A DNA stretch of 64,000 nucleotides from Paracentrotus lividus. Taxonomy: Eukaryota; Echinodermata; Echinoidea; Camarodonta; Echinidae. The notes beneath the pieces were generated by a model. The model had not been told where the DNA came from. It did not search any database and saw only the letters and a list, made by a program, of their open reading frames with translations. This document shows, piece after piece, positions 11,955 to 26,015 of this stretch. The stretch spans positions 33,477,371 through 33,541,370 of the forward strand of contig CALNVZ010003426.1 of the NCBI GenBank assembly GCA_940671915.1, in the 5' to 3' direction. The first letter of the stretch is position 1. Each line of letters begins with the position of its first letter. A program made the translations under genes and the position numbers.

Positions 11955-12996
11955 GTGACTTCACGTTCGGTGTTGGTGTTGGTGTTAGTGTTAGCAGAGT
12001 GAAATTCCGCTAAAATCGAGCTCAAACACGGAGCTCAGATCTAGATGAGAGTCGATACCAATATTGCAACACGCACGGATTGATAGCCTAACATAAACAC
12101 CGTCTGAAGAAAAATGGCGTCGACGCAATTCGTAGCGAAGTACCGGTTTTGTTGTTTAAAACTGTTCGAATATACCTGAAGAAGGCCCTAAAATGTTAGA
12201 ATCATACCAGTAAATTGAAAATTAATCCTTCTTAAAACCTCTCTTTGAGACAAATTTACCTCATGAAGGATATTTTTTGACGAAACAGTAAGTTTACAGT
12301 TCACATCTCGGGCAGTTTTTTGCAAGCAGCAGGAAATGGTGCGTTACCTAGTTCACTTCAAAGCCAGGCCGGGCCGCGCAGCGCGTAGCCCCCCAGACCC
12401 TATAATTTTGTACATTGGTTCAGATTAGCAGTGATTGATCATGTCTTTTGTTCCTAAAATATAGATTGAGAAGACATCCATGTTGATGATATTTATTCCC
12501 TATACGATTTACTATGGAATATCTTATGTAAGTAGCCAATTTGTGAATCCATCTCGTTAACCCCCAAATTAACCAATTTTGTAGGTCTTGAAGTACCCTC
12601 TTTGGTCTAATATATTAATTGATTAATTATTCTGTAAAATAAAGTATTGATACTCTGCCACCCGAGCCTCCACCGCCCTTATTATTCACCAGACAAACCA
12701 AACGTTGGCCTACACCAACACTAACATCGAGTGTGAAATGAACTTTTTCTTAATCCCTAGGGGTTTAGTGTTAGTCAGTGGAAATTTGCACGTGAAATTT
12801 AACACTGGCTGCAGAGCTCGGTTCAGCAGACGACATTTGACACAAAATGAAACACCAGCAACCGGATATACGTCAAAATTTAGAGGTCAACACCTACTAC
12901 CGACTGATTTCATTTCCATTTCACGTTCGGTGTTAGATCAGACTTCTGCTCCAAAATAAACACTAACACCGATTATAACACCGAACGTGAAATCAC
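11955..12996. mobile_element. About 1.04-kb non-autonomous DNA transposon with 20-bp terminal inverted repeats
   Basis: The left end GTGACTTCACGTTCGGTGTT and the right end AACACCGAACGTGAAATCAC are inverted with one mismatch. Internal subterminal repeats include GGTGTTGGTGTTAGTGTT at the left, a further TTTCACGTTCGGTGTTAG near 12920, and CACTAACACCG near the right end. No transposase ORF; the 84-codon ORF inside has no recognisable features. Confidence 0.75.
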
Positions 12997-13602
12997 TCAT
13001 TGTGATTGTGTACGTGATAAATTGCATATTAGATCAGCTTGTTACAATTATAGGAGGGGTACCGTCATGTCCAGAAAAGGGATAGGTCATTTTCTAAAAT
13101 TGCCCTCAAATGCTGACCAGCTGTTTGAGCTGACCTATTCATTGGTGGCCAGTGAGTAACATCAGATCTGGGCGCATGGAAGTGCTTTTCTTTTTAAATT
13201 TTGCTGTACTAGTATTAAACATTTTCGTGTCAAAATTTACAAAAATGTGCAAATTGAAAAATCTTCTGATCTCAATTGAAATGAGCTCTCCCACTCAAGG
13301 AAGGGGGGGGGGGGTGAGGACTGTTGCGGCGTGAGTGTATTTAAATTTCATCTTTAACAGGTATTGACTCAAAGTTGTTTTTAGGGTAATGTTTTTGTAA
13401 AGAAATATTGTTTTTGTAAGCCTGGGGAATTGTTTGGCTCTGAGTGTGAATGCCAAGTTTAGACTCATTGTTTGCCTATTCTTTATAGGAATTTACATTT
13501 TCCAGTTACACTTTATAACACAATGAAAGAGAGTCTAAGAGGGGCGTGTACATGTACATGTATGTATAACGGGAGAGGGTATGTACATGTTTAGAGAGAA
13601 AT

Positions 13603-13637
13603 ATAGAGAGAGAGAGAGAGAGAGACTGAGAGAGATA
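13603..13637. repeat. (GA)n microsatellite
   Basis: A run of about eleven GA dinucleotides is followed by an imperfect GAGA tract. Confidence 0.9.
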
Positions 13638-14305
13638 GAGGATGGCCAGGAAGTCTTTCATTTTATTGTACAATAGAAACGAGCCGAAGTTCTTTGTACT
13701 TGCTTTTTATTTTAATACGTCACAACATCATGGAGTATCTATGTGAAACAAACACTAGAAGCCCAAATCTTGTCTTTTTAAGAAGAGCCATGGTTCTTTG
13801 GTGTGATACTTTTAACTGGAAAATATGGTTTTGGTTCGTATTTATTATTAGACCATCTGATAGTTTTGTATGCACGGTCGTGAATTATTCAGTAGTTGGT
13901 GTAAGTTTCACTCCAACGCTTCTCCATGAAACCTGATTCCCTTTGTGTGCTTGTCTGATATGCCTGGGAGAAGAGGGCGCCAAACCTTGCATCTCTAATC
14001 GACTTCCTCTTGCCACACGTGTGAGGGTTGTCCAACAGTTTGATGTTAGGATTCTTCTTTTAGCATACTAAACTTTTTACAAGTTCTTGGGTGGCTATCA
14101 GAACAACCTACATGTAGATTCATGATTATTAAAATGTATGGATGTCAAATGTACATTGTAATGCAGTGAATGGAAAACTTCATACAGTTATGAAACTGTT
14201 ACGAAACTGACAAAGTTAGGCTACATGTACATGTACATTATGTATGTGATCAAGGCTTAATAATTTGTGCAAATTAACACTGTAGAGCCTGAAGCCTACA
14301 ATGTG

Positions 14306-14324
14306 NNNNNNNNNNNNNNNNNNN
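14306..14324. other. Assembly gap (19 N)
   Basis: Nineteen undetermined bases are followed directly by a C-run. The gap probably reflects failure to sequence through the homopolymer; true size is unknown. Confidence 0.99.
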
Positions 14325-14380
14325 CCCCCCCCCTCCCCCACTCGTAAAATGGCTCTCACTTTCTCAGCAGACTTTCTCAG

Positions 14381-14685
14381 TTCACCCTGGGTTAAATTGG
14401 TTTTAAAAATTGGAGAAAAATAAAAGAAAAATATGAGTGAAGGTTTGAGGAAAATCGACCAAAAAATAGTGAAGTTATGAATATTTAAAGTTTTGATCCT
14501 GTGACGTCATGTGCGCGCTGCTTTCCTATGTGTTATGTAATGAAAATTCCATAAAATGTCATTTTTTTTGAGAAAAAATATAAATCAGTTTCACCTGTGC
14601 AGTTGATATATCATCAAACCTATGTTCATACATGTACATGCCTCTTTCAAATTGACCCATTCCTTTATCAAGAACCATTAAAAAA
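14381..14685 (+). mobile_element. Partial copy of MITE family A (TTAAAGGGGAAGTTCACC type)
   Basis: It matches the left part of the full copies at 34689 and 60216: TTCACCCTGGG, AAAATCGACCAAAAAATAG, GTTTTGATCCTGTGACGTCA, and CCATTCCTTTATCAAGAACC. The right end and left terminus are missing, and the left break lies close to the assembly gap. Confidence 0.75.
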
Positions 14686-16020
14686 GATAAATTGAAGATG
14701 CTAGTACTAGATGTTCGTATGTTACATTTTGGCCAAATTGAAATTTGTATTATTCAACATGTTTTTAGTATGTGTACTTTAACTTGTAAGTATTTAAAAA
14801 TCAATATTTTAATTACAAAGGGTCAAATTGGCACCCCACTGTTTTCACACACAGCAACTTTTTAGTACTAGATGTTCCTACATGTATGTGCAGTCATCTA
14901 GAACTAGAAGTACCTATGTGACATGACCAGCCAATCAATACACGCATAGCAAGTCACATGATCTGTTCAATGCACACAGACATGCATACGCAGTGTGTAG
15001 TGCCTAGAAAACACAAAGATCAAACACAAAATTTAAATCAATCATAATTAGGTCTTCAATGATTTCAATATATTTTAATAGATTTTTGCAAAACCATCAC
15101 CATCATGCTAGGAAAAATCAACATGATCATGATCATTATGCCTTCTATCAGTGAAAATAATGTCATAACTTTTAGTATGTGTATCAAACAAGCGTATATA
15201 ATGTAGTCACTTTTATGACCAGCACAGTGATGAAATATGTGTCATCTTTTTTTACTTGGTGTAGACCTTTTAAATCTGAAAAATCATCACCAAAATCATG
15301 TATATGACTATAAGGCACACGATGACCAAAAATGCATCATGATCAAGATGGTGATGATGAACTGCCAGTCCACTGATGATATTTTTCCTGTTAATGTCCA
15401 TGTGAAGTTAATAAAACTACCATTTTACCACAAATATCTAAATATTGTTTTTTTCATTATGATGTTGACTTTTCAGTATTAGAAGTTCCTATATATGTGC
15501 ACTGTTATAGAGCTAAAAGATCCTACATGTATGTGCAGTTAATCGATTATTGATTACAGAAAATCAATAAGTATTGTATTCCTGGATTATGCATCAAAAC
15601 TTTCCTATACATGACACAATGTCAATCTGAAAGTTTGACATCTATATGATATGAGACATGATTTGTGGACATATAACTTTTAACCCTCTGTTTCTCAAAA
15701 CTGATTTGATGTAACATAGGAACATGTAGTACATGTACATGTACTAGCGTCTTCAATTTATGGAATTTACATGTGGGCAGTTTCAAGGTAACGGAGTGAC
15801 ATTCAGAAGCAACATTTCAGCATTCAAACAAATTTATCACCCATACTTTAATCTTTATTTACAAAGAAATGGTTCATGACAATAGCTGACGGTACCCTCT
15901 TTTCAAAATGATAATTTTTTTTTATATTAATCTGCATAATTAATGAGATATGAATATTCATAATCATGGTTACGGAGTGACGCAAAATGGACATGCATAT
16001 TTGAGCAAGAAACATTTTAC

Positions 16021-16507
16021 TTAAAGCTGGTGTATAGTGTTGGGAGAAGGAAAAATTTAATTTGGATTCACAGTTAGATAATATGAAAGCCTGAATCCTA
16101 TAACTGTAACAAAGAAAGTTATATTACATGGAATCTCGTTTTAATGTCTTTATTTCACGATATTATAGTATAAAAAAGATAAGACGGGGACCCGACTCAG
16201 CTTTGTGTGCACTGGGCGTTCACATGGAAAACCAATGGGGATTCTCTTGTGTGGGTGATACACACAGATCGCTACGGTCCATTCATGCAGGAAGTTCGGG
16301 GGACAGGACAACCCAGCAAAGGTCTCAAAACCGTTACAAATTGTGTTTGGATTCAAACATTTCACTGAAATTCACCGGAAATCGTGAAAGGAATATCACA
16401 AAATCTCTCACACATGTCTTTTAGCGCATTGTGAGCAACATGAGACTATATTTAATCGGTTTTATGCCGATTTTTTTTTTGTTACCAAAACTATACACCA
16501 GGTTTAA
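16021..16507. mobile_element. MITE family E copy 1 (TTAAAGCTGGTGTATAG ends)
   Basis: It begins TTAAAGCTGGTGTATAGT and ends ACTATACACCAGGTTTAA, with TTAA at both sides. The interior contains GACGGGGACCCGACTCAG and AAAACCAATGGGGATTCTC, also found in the copy at 63000-63703. No coding capacity; the 98-codon ORF inside is not conserved as protein. Confidence 0.8.
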
Positions 16508-16794
16508 ACTCTGTAAACTTAAAATGGCTATCACAATTTTGAGTAATTGATTGGATTCTATGTTTAATTATATTAGGTATAATATGCCGTCTTGCATAAG
16601 GAAATTGGTTGAATATTTTGTTAATTATGACTTAAAAATTGAACCCATGTCTGGTTTCGGAGTGACGATTACGGAGTGACCTCTGAGTCATCCACACAAT
16701 GGCAATGTAAAAAGACTATCTCTCCCTTGCTAAATAAAAAAAACTCTCTTGATTGATTCAATTTAAATTCTGTTTGCTCTGTATGATAGTTCTA

Positions 16795-17345
16795 GGTGGG
16801 GGATTCAAAACTTCTACACAGAACTTTGAAACTCATTAAGTATGCTAATTTATGCGCATTTTTTCAAGATTCACAATTAATGGATCTTCTTTACTTGTCA
16901 AGCAATTTTGATTTTTTTTTTTACTTTTTTTTTTTAAACCAACTAGTAGAGCTACATGAGGTTTACCAAACTTCTACACAGAATTTAGAAATTTTTATTT
17001 GAAAATTGTCTACATGTTTGCTAATTTATGCAAATTTTTTCAAAAATAACAATAAATGCTTCTTCTCCTTCATTTTTTCGATGATCTTCAACTCCATTTG
17101 CTTTTAATATATGATAACACTAGGTGAGGGATACAAAAAATTTACACAGAATTTTGAAACTCATTAAGTATGCTAATTTATGCAAATTTTTCAAAATTCA
17201 CAAACAATTTTTTTTTTTTTTTTTTTTTTGACAGATTTTTTCTTTCAAATCTGGTAAAGCTCCATGATGTTCACTATATTTCTACACAGAATTTTGAAAA
17301 GACTAGAAAATAATCTACGCTAATTTATGCTAAATTTAATGCCCC
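16795..17345. repeat. Diverged tandem repeat of about 140-166 bp, four units
   Basis: Units share TCTACACAGAATTTTGAAA, CTAATTTATGCAAATTTTT and a following ACAA or TTCTTC stretch, at about 16812, 16975, 17141 and 17281. Alternate units look most alike, suggesting a two-part higher-order unit of about 330 bp. Confidence 0.7.
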
Positions 17346-19045
17346 TACCCCCTAAAAAATGCTTCTTCTCCTTCATTTTCTCCTTCATTTCGTCGCTGTT
17401 TTTACGAACCGTCATAAACCGAATTTTTGGTCAAATTTTCGAAATTGAGTTTTTTCGATATTCTTAAAGCCTGTATTCAACTCTATTGAATGACCAGATT
17501 TCAGGTCGAAATCTTAATTATTTTAAAAATAAGAGAAGATTCAAATTTCGTTCAAAACGTCACATCGCTTCCAGTGATTTTACGAAGCGTCCTAAACCAT
17601 TGTTTCTACAATATAGCAGTCTCCAGAATGGCGCGCAACCCGACCTACATAATGGGTGAGCGGTGCGCGTATGCATTGAATGATTTTACGAACCGTTCTA
17701 TCTCATGGTTTAGGACGCTAAAAAACATGCGCGTGAACGCATGATTTTACGAAGTGACCTTAACCCCCTGTTTGTCGTAAAAATAATCAGTTTCTAAAAA
17801 ATTACCTTGCATTTTATTCTAAATATTTAGAATTCAAACCCCGATTGCAAATAATTTCTTTCATATTGTAAAATTATAGAATTTATGCTGTACATAGATG
17901 TAATCAATTGCCCTGGTTTCCTTCAAAGCGTGAAGTTATGAGCGTCAGAAGAACATCCAAACTTTGAACGCAATTATCTCAAAAGCTGGTTTTGGGAACT
18001 CGGCGAGGTGTAGGATGGTTCGTAAAATCACTGACGATTTGTTGAGCAATTTCAATTCTGTTGTGCTTTATATAATAGCATTAGGTAGGGTAATTTTCAA
18101 ACCCATTGTTTTACTTTTATTCATATGTACAGGTGTCTTCTAGTGTCTTCTTTAAACTACTATTTAAACTATATAAATCATACATATAACCAATTGATTG
18201 GGTTCACAGCCTCATCCAGTTCCTTCCAAAATAATTTGCTACAAAGTCCTCAAAGGAGCTCATATCAGACCTCACCTAAATGCCAGAGTTGCGCACCTAA
18301 TTGCTGACAAAGGGCTCATTTGCATAATTATGATCTCATACCCTCACAGCATGATACCCCAATGTCTCTCTTGGGAACTTCACCAAAAGAATTCTGAACT
18401 TAAAAATTTCTAGTGTAGAGTGAGATTTGATCAAATTGTACATGTACATTGTACATGCAATTCAATGGGATGTCACTCCGTAACCATAATGGTTACGGAG
18501 TGACACATTTTATGAAGCCGTATTTCTCAGACAAAATCCATTCAAATATAAAATGTGTATGTAATTGATAGGTATGGGTGTTCCAGATTTGCAAATAAAT
18601 TTCTATTTCATTAAACCCAATTATTCTAAAAATATTTCAAAAATATGTCTTTTTGTGGTTACGGAGTGACATTTTGAGGTAACTTCATGTTTGTGCCCAG
18701 TGATGTGAAACAAAGATCGCAAAGCAAAATATTATGTGAAAACTTTATTTTTTATATATCCTGCTTTCATAATAAAATAGAATCAAAGTATATTTTCATT
18801 TTCTAGGTACATTTCTCTTTCATGAAATTTTAATAAAAAAGATGCAAATTTGACAATTTTAGTAAAATTGAATATTAATGCTATTTTTAAACCCAAAATG
18901 CCCTAAAAAGGCCAAACCATCCACAGATATTGAAAATTTTGACTTTAAGCTCTCATATGATACCAAATTCGTCATGGAACAATGAATTTGAAATTTTGGG
19001 GGTCATGTCCTATTTTGCTTGGAACTGCCCATGTACATGTAGGCC

Positions 19046-19208
19046 TACATACACAACACGGGAGAGCTGCTCGCACGTGATGTCACAAAATCAAAACTTT
19101 GAATATTCAAAACTTCACTATTTTATGGTCGATATTTTTCAAATTTTCACTAATATTTTTCTGCATTTTTTTAAACCTATAAAATTCCAGGATGTATTTC
19201 CCCTTTAA
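19046..19208. mobile_element. Right-end fragment of MITE family A
   Basis: It contains GAGCTGCTCGCACGTGATGT, AATCAAAACTTTGAATATTC and the terminus TTCCCCTTTAA, as in the right arms of the full copies at 34689 and 60216. The left half is absent. Confidence 0.75.
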
Positions 19209-20582
19209 GTGTCCAAATGGTTCTGGCCTGGAGAATACACATAATGTACGTGTTATTTATTAGGTGGATTCATTTTCAGGATCAAATGTCTTGAAATTGT
19301 ATCCACTCCTGACAAGATACTGAATTGCTGCCCTTTTGGCAATTGTACAAGATGCATCGCTTTACAATTCAATTCACCTCTGTCATTTGGGGGGGGGGGG
19401 GTAATGTTTTAGGCTTTGCAAATGTTATAAATGCACATTGTCATTTTGTAAATTGTATTACAAATTTTGTAAAATTGATGGAAAATTTGAAGGAGTTCAT
19501 ACATCCAAAGTGTGGGTGCTAGAATACATGTCCATGAAGAGTTTTGCACATATATTGACATGTACATGTAGGCCTACACCTTAATCAAGTAATATTCAAT
19601 TAAATTTTGAATTATGATTTTAATAAATGCATCATTTTAAAGGATAAATTCAATATGATTGCTATTACATAACACGATTGAAGATGATAATCCTCAATTA
19701 CTCCCATGTTCACACTAAAATTATTGATCATACAAATTAGATGTAGACTTCTTTTGGGGTTACAATGAATAAAAATTCCCTTTTTATAAATCCATTCATG
19801 CTATTAAAAAATGTAATAAGTACTGTGTAGACACTTCATTTTTTATTCATAAATATCTACTCATACATGTACATGTATTGCCTTTAATATGTCATGGCAT
19901 ACAAATAACAAGAAGATTGTGAATTTATTACACTGACAGTATTATACTCAGGACTGCAACACAACAAATTTTCAAGGAAATCTAATTTCATCTGAGGCGG
20001 CGAGTGGCAATCTGTGCCTGGTAATACATTACTCTCGGTATTGTAGTACAGGCCTACTGTAAAGAAGAAGTTTAAAGAGATCCAGTGTTGTGGTCAATGG
20101 GTTTTCTGTTTCATGGAAAATTGAAAATGATTTATACTGCAGTGCAATAAACCTCAGATATTACGGTTGTACATGTCTCTGCTTGTTGTACACACAAATA
20201 GGCCTACATACAACGTAGGCTGCTCGAGCTCAATCACAAAACATTTTCAAATTTTTATTAATTAACTGAGGGTGGGGGGGGGGTTATTACTTTTTAAATA
20301 ATGCTCCTGTAACATGTATTCAGAGAATGCAATGTGCTAGCCTTCAAAAACAAAAACAAAATACATAAAGAAAAAAAAATGAAATGCGTACATTCTTTTT
20401 TTTCCTAATGCAGTATCAATGCAGTTTTGTGGGATGCTGCACCATAACAATATGATGAACTTAAAATGGTTGTGACACACTTCTTTCCTCTTTTTGATTG
20501 AATCATTGACTGGAAAGATAACCAATCAGCGATGAATGATGCGTTGTTTGTGCTGATGTTGAATGGAACATTCATGTTTTAT

Positions 20583-20905
20583 GGATCCGTATGTCTCCTC
20601 CTCTCTCCCCCAATTTCTACCTCCTCATGTCTCTCGTTCTCTCTCTCCCCCCACTCTCTCTCTCTCTCTCTCTCTTTCTCTGCCTCTTTACAGTGTATTC
20701 CCTTCTAGTCACTTTTACCTTCTCATTCTCCCTCTTGTCTTTTTCTTCCTCCCACTTTGCCTTTGCACAACCCTTCTGCAATAGCATAGTACTTCTCTCT
20801 TTCTCGAAAATTTTTACTTTCCCTCTCTCCCTCTCTGCCTTTGTACAACCCTTCTGCAATAGCATAGTACTTCTCTCTTTCTTTAACCTTCCATTTTTCA
20901 TCCCT
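20583..20905. repeat. Pyrimidine-rich tract with (CT)n and a 78-bp tandem duplication
   Basis: It is almost purely C/T on the plus strand, with (CT)n at about 20655-20675. The segment GCCTTTGCACAACCCTTC with CTGCAATAGCATAGTACTTC is repeated at 20759 and 20837. Overlapping Ser/Leu/Phe-rich ORFs on both strands are low-complexity artefacts. Confidence 0.85.
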
Positions 20906-22276
20906 CTCTCAGTCTTTATACACCATAGTCATTTTCATTTTATACCCGCATGTCTGTTATAAAAACAACATGAGACCTTGAGTTCTAGATATCATGTTTT
21001 TTTTTAATCATGTTGTCTGCCTCTGCACGCTTCCTCATTAATTATCGTCTTATCGTTTGTCATTCTAGCACTGATAAACTAATGTATGTCTGGGTTTTCC
21101 AGAGAAAAAAAAAATAAACGCACACACACACAAGTAAATAAATAAAAAGATTAAAAAAAAAGAAAAAAGAATGTTTTCTGTCTTAGCAAAATCTTCAAAA
21201 GACAAAAATTAAACTGTAGAATGTGATGAAATAAGAGTTTTTCATTACTTAAATTAAAATGGGGGGGGGGGGGGTAGCCCCTCTGCATATTTCCTTTGGA
21301 AATATCCTCTCTTTTTTTTTAACCATCTCATATGCTTGCTTATATTTATAGTCTGCAAGCACAGACTCAAATTTGACACAAATTATACAATGTCTTGGGT
21401 GGAGGCTATAGACTTCTAAACCTGCAGTTTCTTCTGGCACATAATGAATCTAGTCTACTTCAGATTATTTACATTGTGAAGAACATAGGTTGGCCTGTAA
21501 ACTATTCTCTCATTTATTTTTGAGTGACCTCAGAGCTCACTCAAAGATTGTGTGAGTCCTGAAGTTACTCCAAAGTAGGTGTAAATGAGTGAAATGAGTA
21601 TTTTTACTCAAAATTCACTTACGATTCACCCAAATTTCACTCTAAATCCTCTCTTTCTGAAATTCTAAACTCCTTTTTCTGTTCATTAGTGGGTAAAATA
21701 ATCTCTGAATTAGCTTGCAGTGTCCTCATATCAAGGGCTGGACTTGGTTAATTAGTGGATGAGTAGTGTAATGAGATCACATCCTATGGGCTATAAGATT
21801 ATGAGGAGTTGCGATGAGAGACAGTTACATGGATTTCCCTGACCCAAGGGTATCCGATAAGCACAGCAGCTGTCTAGGGTCTGCTTAATTAGTCTAAACT
21901 ATCCAAGGCCATTTATGTACTAAGTATTAATCACACATAAAATGTATAAGTTGAGAAAAAAATTATTTTCAGAGGCATCATGTGCACGCAAGTGGCATGA
22001 TTCCATAATGTTGACGAATAAAAATCTACACATTTATATAATCATCAACAGTAATATGGCCTGCAATTGTTGGTCCAATCATTAGTCTAGATTTTAGCCG
22101 TTAGTTGAAATTTTATTTCTTTCCCCTCTCTTCATTCTCCACCACTGCACGTTAACCCTATTGATCGCGATATCCCCCCTCTTTTACATGTACATGTACG
22201 TCCTAACCATAGGATAGGATAATTTGAGGGGCTGTTTGTATTTTGGGCATAGAGATTGATGATGTGTATACGATTT

Positions 22277-22310
<34 letters not shown>

Positions 22311-23705
22311 AGAACGGTCCTGAGAAAGGACTACCCAGTCATCCAATCTTTGCAATGTCTCTCGATCTGGGCATATTGGTCATGAGCCAACCGCTTATAC
22401 CAGTAGAAAAATGTTCCGGAAATTTTAGATCAAATCCCTTTTATCTAATTTCATTGGCCATTCTTTGAAGAAAAAAATTGTAGCTCAAAATTTATTCCCA
22501 TTTTGGGGGGAACCACAAGCTGTTTTTCGAGGAGCCTACAGTGTACGATGTAATGGTCAAACAGCACTGGCATTCAAACACTTCAAAAGCCAGTGGTTTT
22601 TTACCAGTTTATACAAGAAGAATCACACACGTAAGCAAGAGGGAAATTAGATGTAATTCATACTTTTATTATTATTACCCTTCTGGTCTCAAATTCAATG
22701 TTAATTACATAGTATAAAGTAAGTATCTTCTCACATTTCCTTTTCATACACGTACATGTACATGTACATGTATAGGGCCTACATGTACTTCATGTGTTCA
22801 ATGTCACTGTTCTGATACATGTCCATGTAAGATACAGAAAGGCACTATTTATGTAGGTTGGTTTTGAATTAAATCAGAAAAATTAGATAGAAATGTCAGT
22901 GAAGGCTTGAACAATCAATTGAAGGATAAACTTTTAGATTTTTAATTTTGTAGAGTCCCTTGCCAGTTGCTCTCCGTTTATTTGTGTATATTCCATTAAT
23001 TGCTCCTTTCCATCATTATAATGAATATGAATAAAATGATTTTTTTTTAATTCCAGCTCGGTTTTTCCCTTTAATTCCAATGTACTTTTGTAGCCAAAAG
23101 TGTAGTGACACTGAACAAAAAAAAGAAGGAAATGCGAGAATATGCTTTACAAGTAATTTTTTTAATGTACACTGTCACTATTTAAACATCAATATTCAAC
23201 AAACACATTATACACACTTTGAATATATCCCAACAATCAGATCCCCACAAACATGAGTTGATGCCTAGTTTTTACAGGCATACATGTACATGTACATGTG
23301 CCCTCGTCAGTCAGAATAAATTTTCCAAAGACGTAAGAAATAAAAAATAAAAAGAACTAGGAGCGCAAATGTATAAGCTGATGAACTGAAAATGAGATGG
23401 AGAAGGAGATGATGGTCGGCATGTTAGTTTTTACTTGGAGCTATTTACTCATCAATTCATCCGATCCCTCTGCATATGGATGCAGGCCCTCATCATCTAC
23501 TACACAGATGGATAGAAGCAAGGGTAAAGATATAATGTACATCTTGATTGTCAGGGCTAAAAAGGTTTTGTATGAGGGAATCCTGCTTGTATGAAGGAAA
23601 TGGCGAATGAAAAGGGAAATTAAAAAGAACCAAAAAAAAAAACACCCCAAAACAGACAAACAAACAAAACAAACATACAAAAAAAGAGGAACAAAATGAT
23701 TATGA

Positions 23706-23706
23706 A

Positions 23707-23745
<39 letters not shown>

Positions 23746-23787
23746 GAGGATGATGATTATGATGATCATCATCATCATCATCATCAA
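23706..23787. repeat. (GAT)n followed by inverted (ATC)n
   Basis: GATGATGAT units on the plus strand switch to ATCATCATC at about 23765, forming a potential hairpin microsatellite. Confidence 0.9.
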
Positions 23788-26015
23788 TGCTTTTAAAAAG
23801 AAAATGAAAATGAAGTCATGGAGAACATGAAAAGTCCAGATAAATTGATGAAAAAGGAGAAATTAGGGAAGAAAATTCAGTGAAGGAGGATAGGAGGAGT
23901 CAATATGAATAAGAAGAAATGAGGAACAAACTTCATTCCTAAAACTGTGACCCTTCCCCCTTGTTACGTACAATCCTCTGCACATTCTACAGGAATTCAA
24001 TCTCCAAGATTAATGAACTTGCAAGAAAGGCTTGCAGCATGCATGCAGAGCAGGGTCTTGCAGAGGATGTATCCAATGTGGAAATTTGGATAAATAAAAC
24101 ATCCAATATTAGTTCTGCAAGACCAGTGACCAGCTTTCTTTGATTATCCAGTGTTCTACAGTACAGTGAACTGACTAGGCAGTCAAGACATCCTACATAA
24201 AGAGCAATGTAACCCTGAACTTCAAGTGAAAATATTATTCTGTTTATGAGATTAGAATGTGGAAAACACTGTCAAAAAATTGATTTGGAAACGTTGATAA
24301 CTACATGCACATGATTTACAAAGTAAATGTTGAGGTGATCAAATCCTCTTAGAACCTTTTCATCTTGCTATCAGCAGAACAAACTATAAGATTGAGCTAA
24401 AACTGAAGAAATGTGAACAGAAGTTTCTATGAAATATTTTATTACAGTTGGCCAAAGAAAAACAGTTTGGGTGTTGTATTTCATCAGTAATTACAAGGAA
24501 GTTGCATTCAGATTCGTATCAAGTCATTAAAACCTGAGAAATTGATGTGTGATTGACCCAATCCCCTTATCAAGCATTGTGTGAATTTATCATTTTTATA
24601 GTGCAAACATGTTAACCACAACAATGTTTATTGTGTACTATCAGTATCAGATTTCATTGTAAGGAAAGCCTCAACTTCAAGCACTTCGAAAGAAAGTGAT
24701 ATTTCCTCCTCCAAGTACATGTAGTTCATTGTGTTCAAGAAAATATGATATCATCGTACATGTACATGTACATGTACGCATTTACATCTACTGCAAATAG
24801 AGAGAGAAAGAGAGAGAGGGGGGGGGAGCAAGGCTTCCTCACATACCTCAAATTAGACAATAACAAGGAAGAAACAAGAAAAGTTGAAGCCTTATTTTCC
24901 TACAGTTACAGTACACTTCAAGTATAGATGTTCTTTGAGCAGAAACACCCTTTACGTGGTTTAATTTTCCATTTTTTCCCTTTCAATTTCCATCTAATAT
25001 AGCTTTCAATTACAGTGCATATTTTTTCTCCTAACTCTTGTCCCAAGTTTTTCCCATGCACATGATCTTATTTCTTTTAAATGCAAGTACACGTTGTAAG
25101 TTCAAGTTGCATGTGTACTGTGGAGGGTTTCATTTCCTGAATATATATTATTTTAATGCCTATTTCCTGTTCAAGATTGTTTATTTTGTCAGGTGCTCAA
25201 ATAATATAATTTTTTTTTTTTTTTTTTTTGAAAAATACTCATTTCTAACATATGTGCATGGAAATTCTGATAGTATAGAATAATTTGGTTTTATATCCTC
25301 GTAAGCTCCCTGCATTCACACGAAAGGTGAACCTCAGGGGTGTCCCTTCACCCCTGCTGTGTTTCAATCTGCTCATTGTGTTAAGATGTACGTTGTACTT
25401 GGGAAGGTGTTGGTTAGATGATTGCCATGATCGTTGCACTACATGTACTTGTTAATTACAAGGATTTAAAATGAATCCTGAAGGACTTTCTTTTAAATGT
25501 ACAAGAAAGCCCTTTAGAATTCAAATCTTTAGCATTTAAATTCAATTCTACAGGTCAGTTTATAGTCCCTAACCACTGTCATTCAGAATTGATTTTAAGT
25601 TCTTCTAATTTATAGAATATAAATCCATCAATTATAATTTATCTTGTAAATTTCTTGAAAATTCAAGAATTCCAGATGTTGTATTCTATCCTCATAAACT
25701 AACATCTAGATAGTTGTATTGTACGATGAAAAATGAGAAAATTAAGAAATTGCTGTTTTGTTATCCCCTTATGACATTTTCAAACTCTTGAGCTATACCT
25801 TTAAAAAAGATGAGTCACCAGCTCAACATGTACATCATGTACAATGTAGGTAATCCAGCATAAATCAAATTCCATATTCCAGATTCTTTGGATATGAAAT
25901 GATTCTCTACTACATGTATTTCATCGTTGGTTATAAAAAAAAAAAGTGTCATCCCTGTGGTAGATTGCACAGCCCCCCTCCCCATTATTTATTATAACAC
26001 AGCTTAAGATCAATT

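Larger units (their letters stand above)
15787..18675. repeat. Cluster of dispersed GGTTACGGAGTGAC motifs
   Basis: The word (G)TTACGGAGTGAC or its complement occurs at about 15788, 15969, 16656 (TTTCGGAGTGAC), 16668, 18473 (inverted), 18491 and 18658. Related words TTTTACGAA(C/G)CGTC..AAACC and TTTTACGAAGTGACC occur near 17399, 17578, 17684 and 17743, with an inverted form near 18018. Spacing is irregular. I do not recognise the element. It is interrupted by a family E MITE. Confidence 0.6.

Noticed and set aside
20563-20962. Leu/Ser/Phe-rich and Arg/Glu-rich ORFs on opposite strands
   Set aside because: Artefacts of a CT-rich tract with microsatellite; no start context or conservation expected.
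22302-22330. Second histone-like hairpin on the minus strand (AGTCCTTTCTCAGGACC)
   Set aside because: The loop and stem deviate from the consensus and there is no CAAGAAAGA downstream; only a poly(A/T) tract follows.
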